DNA from: Opitutia bacterium
GTDB taxonomy: Bacteria; Verrucomicrobiota; Verrucomicrobiia; Opitutales; Opitutaceae
Length of the DNA stretch: 64,000 bases
Direction: 5' to 3'
Assembly (NCBI GenBank): GCA_947475065.1
Contig: CANJLB010000015.1
Location: 1-64,000 of the forward strand
How positions within the stretch are numbered: the stretch's first letter is position 1; every line of letters starts with the position of its first letter. The position numbers were made by a program, and so were the translations under genes. The notes below the pieces were generated by a model. It saw nothing but the letters and a program-made list of their open reading frames with translations. It was not told the DNA's origin and made no database searches. Below, in pieces: positions 61,746 to 64,000 of the stretch.

Positions 61746-62708
61746 TTGCCTCGCCGCGTGACTGCATCCGTCCAAACTTCTGCGCCCGCCGCCGCGCCAG
61801 CGCTGCCGGCCGCGCTGGACGACGCCATCACGGACTTCGGCAACGCCCTCACTCTTGAGCGCGGACGCTCACCGCGCACGCTTGAGGCTTACGAGAATGA
61901 CCTGCGCCAGTGCGCACGTTTTCTCGCCGCGCGCCGTGTTCGCGCCTGGGCCGCTGTCACGCCCGCGCAGGCTGCCGCCTGGCTCGCGTCGCTTGGCCGT
62001 CTCGCGCCGTCGAGCGCGGCGCGCAAGCTCTCCGCGCTGCGGATGTTCGCGCGCCACCTGGTGTCGGCGCGCGTCCTTGCAAACGACTTTACCGCACTGC
62101 TCACGGGTCCGAAGCACCGCCGGAAACTCCCGGTCACGCTCACTGCCGCCGAGGTCGGGCGCATCCTCGCCGCGCCGGTGGGCGGCGTTGCGCCGGCCCT
62201 GCGCGACCGTGCGATTCTCGAGCTTTTTTATTCGAGCGGACTGCGTGTGTCCGAGCTGGCGGGGCTGACGTTGCAGCAGGTGGATTTGGAGAATGGCTTT
62301 GTGCGCGTATTTGGCAAAGGGGCGAAGGAGCGCATCGTGCCGCTCGGCGGCGCGGCCCGCGCGGCGCTGGCGACGTGGCTGGCCTCGGGCCGGCCGGCAT
62401 TCGTGAAGCCGAGGAAAACCGCCAGCCAGTTTTTTCTCAGCCGGCGCGGCGCGGCGATTTCGCGGCAGATGCTCTGGGTGCTGGTGAAAAACCATGCCCG
62501 GCGCGCCGGGGTGGCCAAATCCGTCAAGCCGCATCTGTTGCGCCACTCGTTTGCCACGCATCTGCTCGGCGGCGGGGCCGACCTGCGTGCGATCCAGGAA
62601 ATGCTCGGGCACGCCAGCATCTCGACAACGCAAATCTACACGGCGGTCGAGGGGACGCGGCTCGTCGAGCACCACGCGAAGTTCCACCCGCGCAACCGGG
62701 AAAAGTGA
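61746..62708 (+). CDS. xerD: XerC/XerD-type tyrosine recombinase, 320 aa
   Basis: SAM-like N-terminal core-binding domain and C-terminal catalytic domain with all active residues: Arg167 (SGLRVSEL), Lys191 (GKGAKER), His263 and Arg266 (HLLRHSFATHLL), His289 (LGHASISTTQIY) and Tyr298. Residue numbers are from the TTG at 61746; a GTG at 61758 is an equally good start. It probably resolves chromosome dimers at dif. No att-like duplication is nearby, so a phage integrase is unlikely. Confidence 0.92.
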   Translation: MPRRVTASVQTSAPAAAPALPAALDDAITDFGNALTLERGRSPRTLEAYENDLRQCARFLAARRVRAWAAVTPAQAAAWLASLGRLAPSSAARKLSALRMFARHLVSARVLANDFTALLTGPKHRRKLPVTLTAAEVGRILAAPVGGVAPALRDRAILELFYSSGLRVSELAGLTLQQVDLENGFVRVFGKGAKERIVPLGGAARAALATWLASGRPAFVKPRKTASQFFLSRRGAAISRQMLWVLVKNHARRAGVAKSVKPHLLRHSFATHLLGGGADLRAIQEMLGHASISTTQIYTAVEGTRLVEHHAKFHPRNREK

Positions 62709-62912
62709 TCCGCAGCCAGCAACTTTGGCCGGAAGTTCAGCTTGCGGCCCAATGCCTAACCCCGGGCCTTCCGTCTGTTTGAAGCTTGCACTTGTGCCCA
62801 CCCCAATCACTCCCTCCGGATCAACCCATAACCCGCTCAGTCTCTCCTCGCAGATGGTCCAGAAACGTGGGTAGCGTCGGTGGAAGGTTCGGGTAAAAGA
62901 ACCGGCCGGCGT

Positions 62913-64000
62913 TCAGCGCAGCCCGATAATCCCGGCGAGACCGCCCTGATAAAATCCCAGCAGCACCGAGGCTGCTGCCAGCAGCGTAAGCACGAGGCCG
63001 GGGATCAGGCCGACCGGAGTGCGTGCAGGCTGGCGGGTCGCGCCCGGATCGTTCGGCTCCTCGAAAAACGCTTCGCGGATCCAGCTGAAGTAATAGTAAA
63101 TCGAAAGCACCACCCCCACGACCGCCACCGCGAGCAGCCAGTAGAGCCGCGCCTTGAAGGCCACGATGAAGACGAGCAGCTTTCCCATGAACCCTGCCAA
63201 AGGCGGGATGCCGGCCAGCGAACCCAGGCCGATGGCGAGCACGACAGCGAGAAACGGGTGTGTCCTGCCCAGCCCCGCGTAGTGCTCGCGCCGCTGGTCG
63301 GCGTCATCCTCGCCCGCCAGGTGCGTCATGACGCCAAACACCGCGAACGATGCCAGCAGGTAGCCAAACAGGTAGAAAATCACGGCGCCTTGGGCGAGCA
63401 CCTGGCCGTGGAGGGTCGCGATCACGCCCAGCAGCAGGTAGCCGGCGTGCGAAACGCCAGACAGGCCGATGAGGCGCTTGACATTGCCCTGCGAGAGCGC
63501 GGCGAGGTTGCCAAACAGGATGGTCGCCGCCGCCATCACGCCGAGCACGGACGTGACCAGCGGCGCATAGGCTGAAAAAACCTGCGCGAGCGTCAGCAGC
63601 ACCGCAAAGCCGGCGGCCTTCGAGCCGACGGCGAGAAACGCCGTCACGGGCGTGGGCGCGCCCTGGTACACATCGGGCACCCAGATCTGGAACGGCACCG
63701 CGCCGATCTTGAACGCCACGCCCGCGAGCACGAGCACGATGCCGGCCGCGGCGAGAAAATTATCGGGATTTTGCGCCAGAAAATTCTGGAGCGCCCCAAA
63801 GTTCATCGCGCTGTCCGACGTGCCCTTCAGCCCGTTCAGGCCGCCGACGCCATAGAGCAGCACGATCCCGAAGAGCAGCAGCCCCGAGCTGAGCGCGCCG
63901 GTGATGAGGTATTTCAGTCCGGCTTCAAGCGAGAGCGGGTTGGTGCGCGTATAGCTCACGAGAATGTAGAAGCCCACCGTCACGGTCTCCAGCGCCACAA
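62913..64000 (-). CDS. nuoN: NADH-quinone oxidoreductase subunit N, C-terminal part
   Basis: The reverse frame runs from the window edge through VALETVTVGFYILVSYTR, LKYLITGALSSGLLLFG, AVPFQIWVPDVYQGAPTPVT and LIGLSGVSHAGYLLLG, with about ten membrane helices. These are the antiporter-like NuoN/MrpD signatures, with the trans-membrane Glu and Lys pattern of complex I. The front of the gene lies beyond base 64000. It ends with FYQGGLAGIIGLR. It belongs to the membrane arm of proton-pumping complex I. Confidence 0.95.
   Translation of the reverse strand, partial: VALETVTVGFYILVSYTRTNPLSLEAGLKYLITGALSSGLLLFGIVLLYGVGGLNGLKGTSDSAMNFGALQNFLAQNPDNFLAAAGIVLVLAGVAFKIGAVPFQIWVPDVYQGAPTPVTAFLAVGSKAAGFAVLLTLAQVFSAYAPLVTSVLGVMAAATILFGNLAALSQGNVKRLIGLSGVSHAGYLLLGVIATLHGQVLAQGAVIFYLFGYLLASFAVFGVMTHLAGEDDADQRREHYAGLGRTHPFLAVVLAIGLGSLAGIPPLAGFMGKLLVFIVAFKARLYWLLAVAVVGVVLSIYYYFSWIREAFFEEPNDPGATRQPARTPVGLIPGLVLTLLAAASVLLGFYQGGLAGIIGLR

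Noticed and set aside
61746-62708. Idea that the tyrosine recombinase is an integrase of a mobile island
   Set aside because: Length and motifs are XerC/D-like, neighbours are housekeeping genes (infA, nuoN), and no attachment-site duplication or tRNA was seen.

Overview
The window is GC-rich, gene-dense chromosomal DNA from a Gram-negative bacterium. It most likely belongs to Verrucomicrobiota, and an Opitutales/Opitutaceae-like lineage fits best. Reasons: a five-gene locus (36998-44364) matching the Akkermansia Amuc_1102-Amuc_1098 pilus-like locus in order and architecture; lipid A acyltransferase, TonB receptor and secretin genes that imply an outer membrane; intergenic inverted repeats of the 'accacggattacacggat' and 'gtaggggcgcag' types; and Asp-Pro-Asp-Gly-Asp-Gly repeat and CTERM-type secreted proteins. 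The taxonomic call is inference from gene content.

Layout. 1-140: the cut end of an IS481-like element. 248-8468: a secreted protein of unknown role, a fused MFS/spermidine-synthase-like protein, sulfite reductase (cysI), a long divergent adenylosuccinate synthetase and a BamE-like small membrane protein. 8479-16763: a truncated small gene, class I fumarase, HtpG, a PAP2/sphingomyelin-synthase-like protein, an acyltransferase, a Tat-exported phosphoesterase and YjbQ. 17113-22940: GH63 glucosidase, glycogen debranching enzyme and an SDR. 22941-27594: an accessory patch with gene remnants (antitoxin, Sel1/protease), three copies of a dispersed repeat, a GxxExxY gene and two oligopeptide-type ABC ATPases without permeases. 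27743-36932: lipid A acyltransferase, a glycosyltransferase, rpsO-pnp and a Nudix-pdhA-pdhB-pdhC cluster. 36998-44364: the Amuc_1100-type locus (secreted protein, PilM/PilN fusion, two inner-membrane-anchored proteins, secretin), closed by a strong terminator. 44509-46266: aldose epimerase, TatA and a small putative DNA-binding protein.

46484-52419 is a vitamin B12 acquisition operon: cobalamin riboswitch, btuB, btuF, btuC, btuD and cobO, coupled by 4-base stop/start overlaps from btuF onward, followed by a dead cobQ remnant. 52574-56398 holds a GreA-like factor, a mosaic gene scar and a secreted zinc metalloprotease.

56637-59784 is the most interesting block. It is a compact three-gene unit: a secreted protein with a variant CTERM sorting tail, an exosortase-like membrane protein with a fused C-terminal periplasmic domain, and an HpsJ-like membrane protein. 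This looks like a dedicated one-substrate protein-sorting system. The window closes with Mn-type superoxide dismutase, TadA-like deaminase, IF-1, a XerC/D recombinase and the 3' part of nuoN. I found no tRNA, rRNA or CRISPR array.
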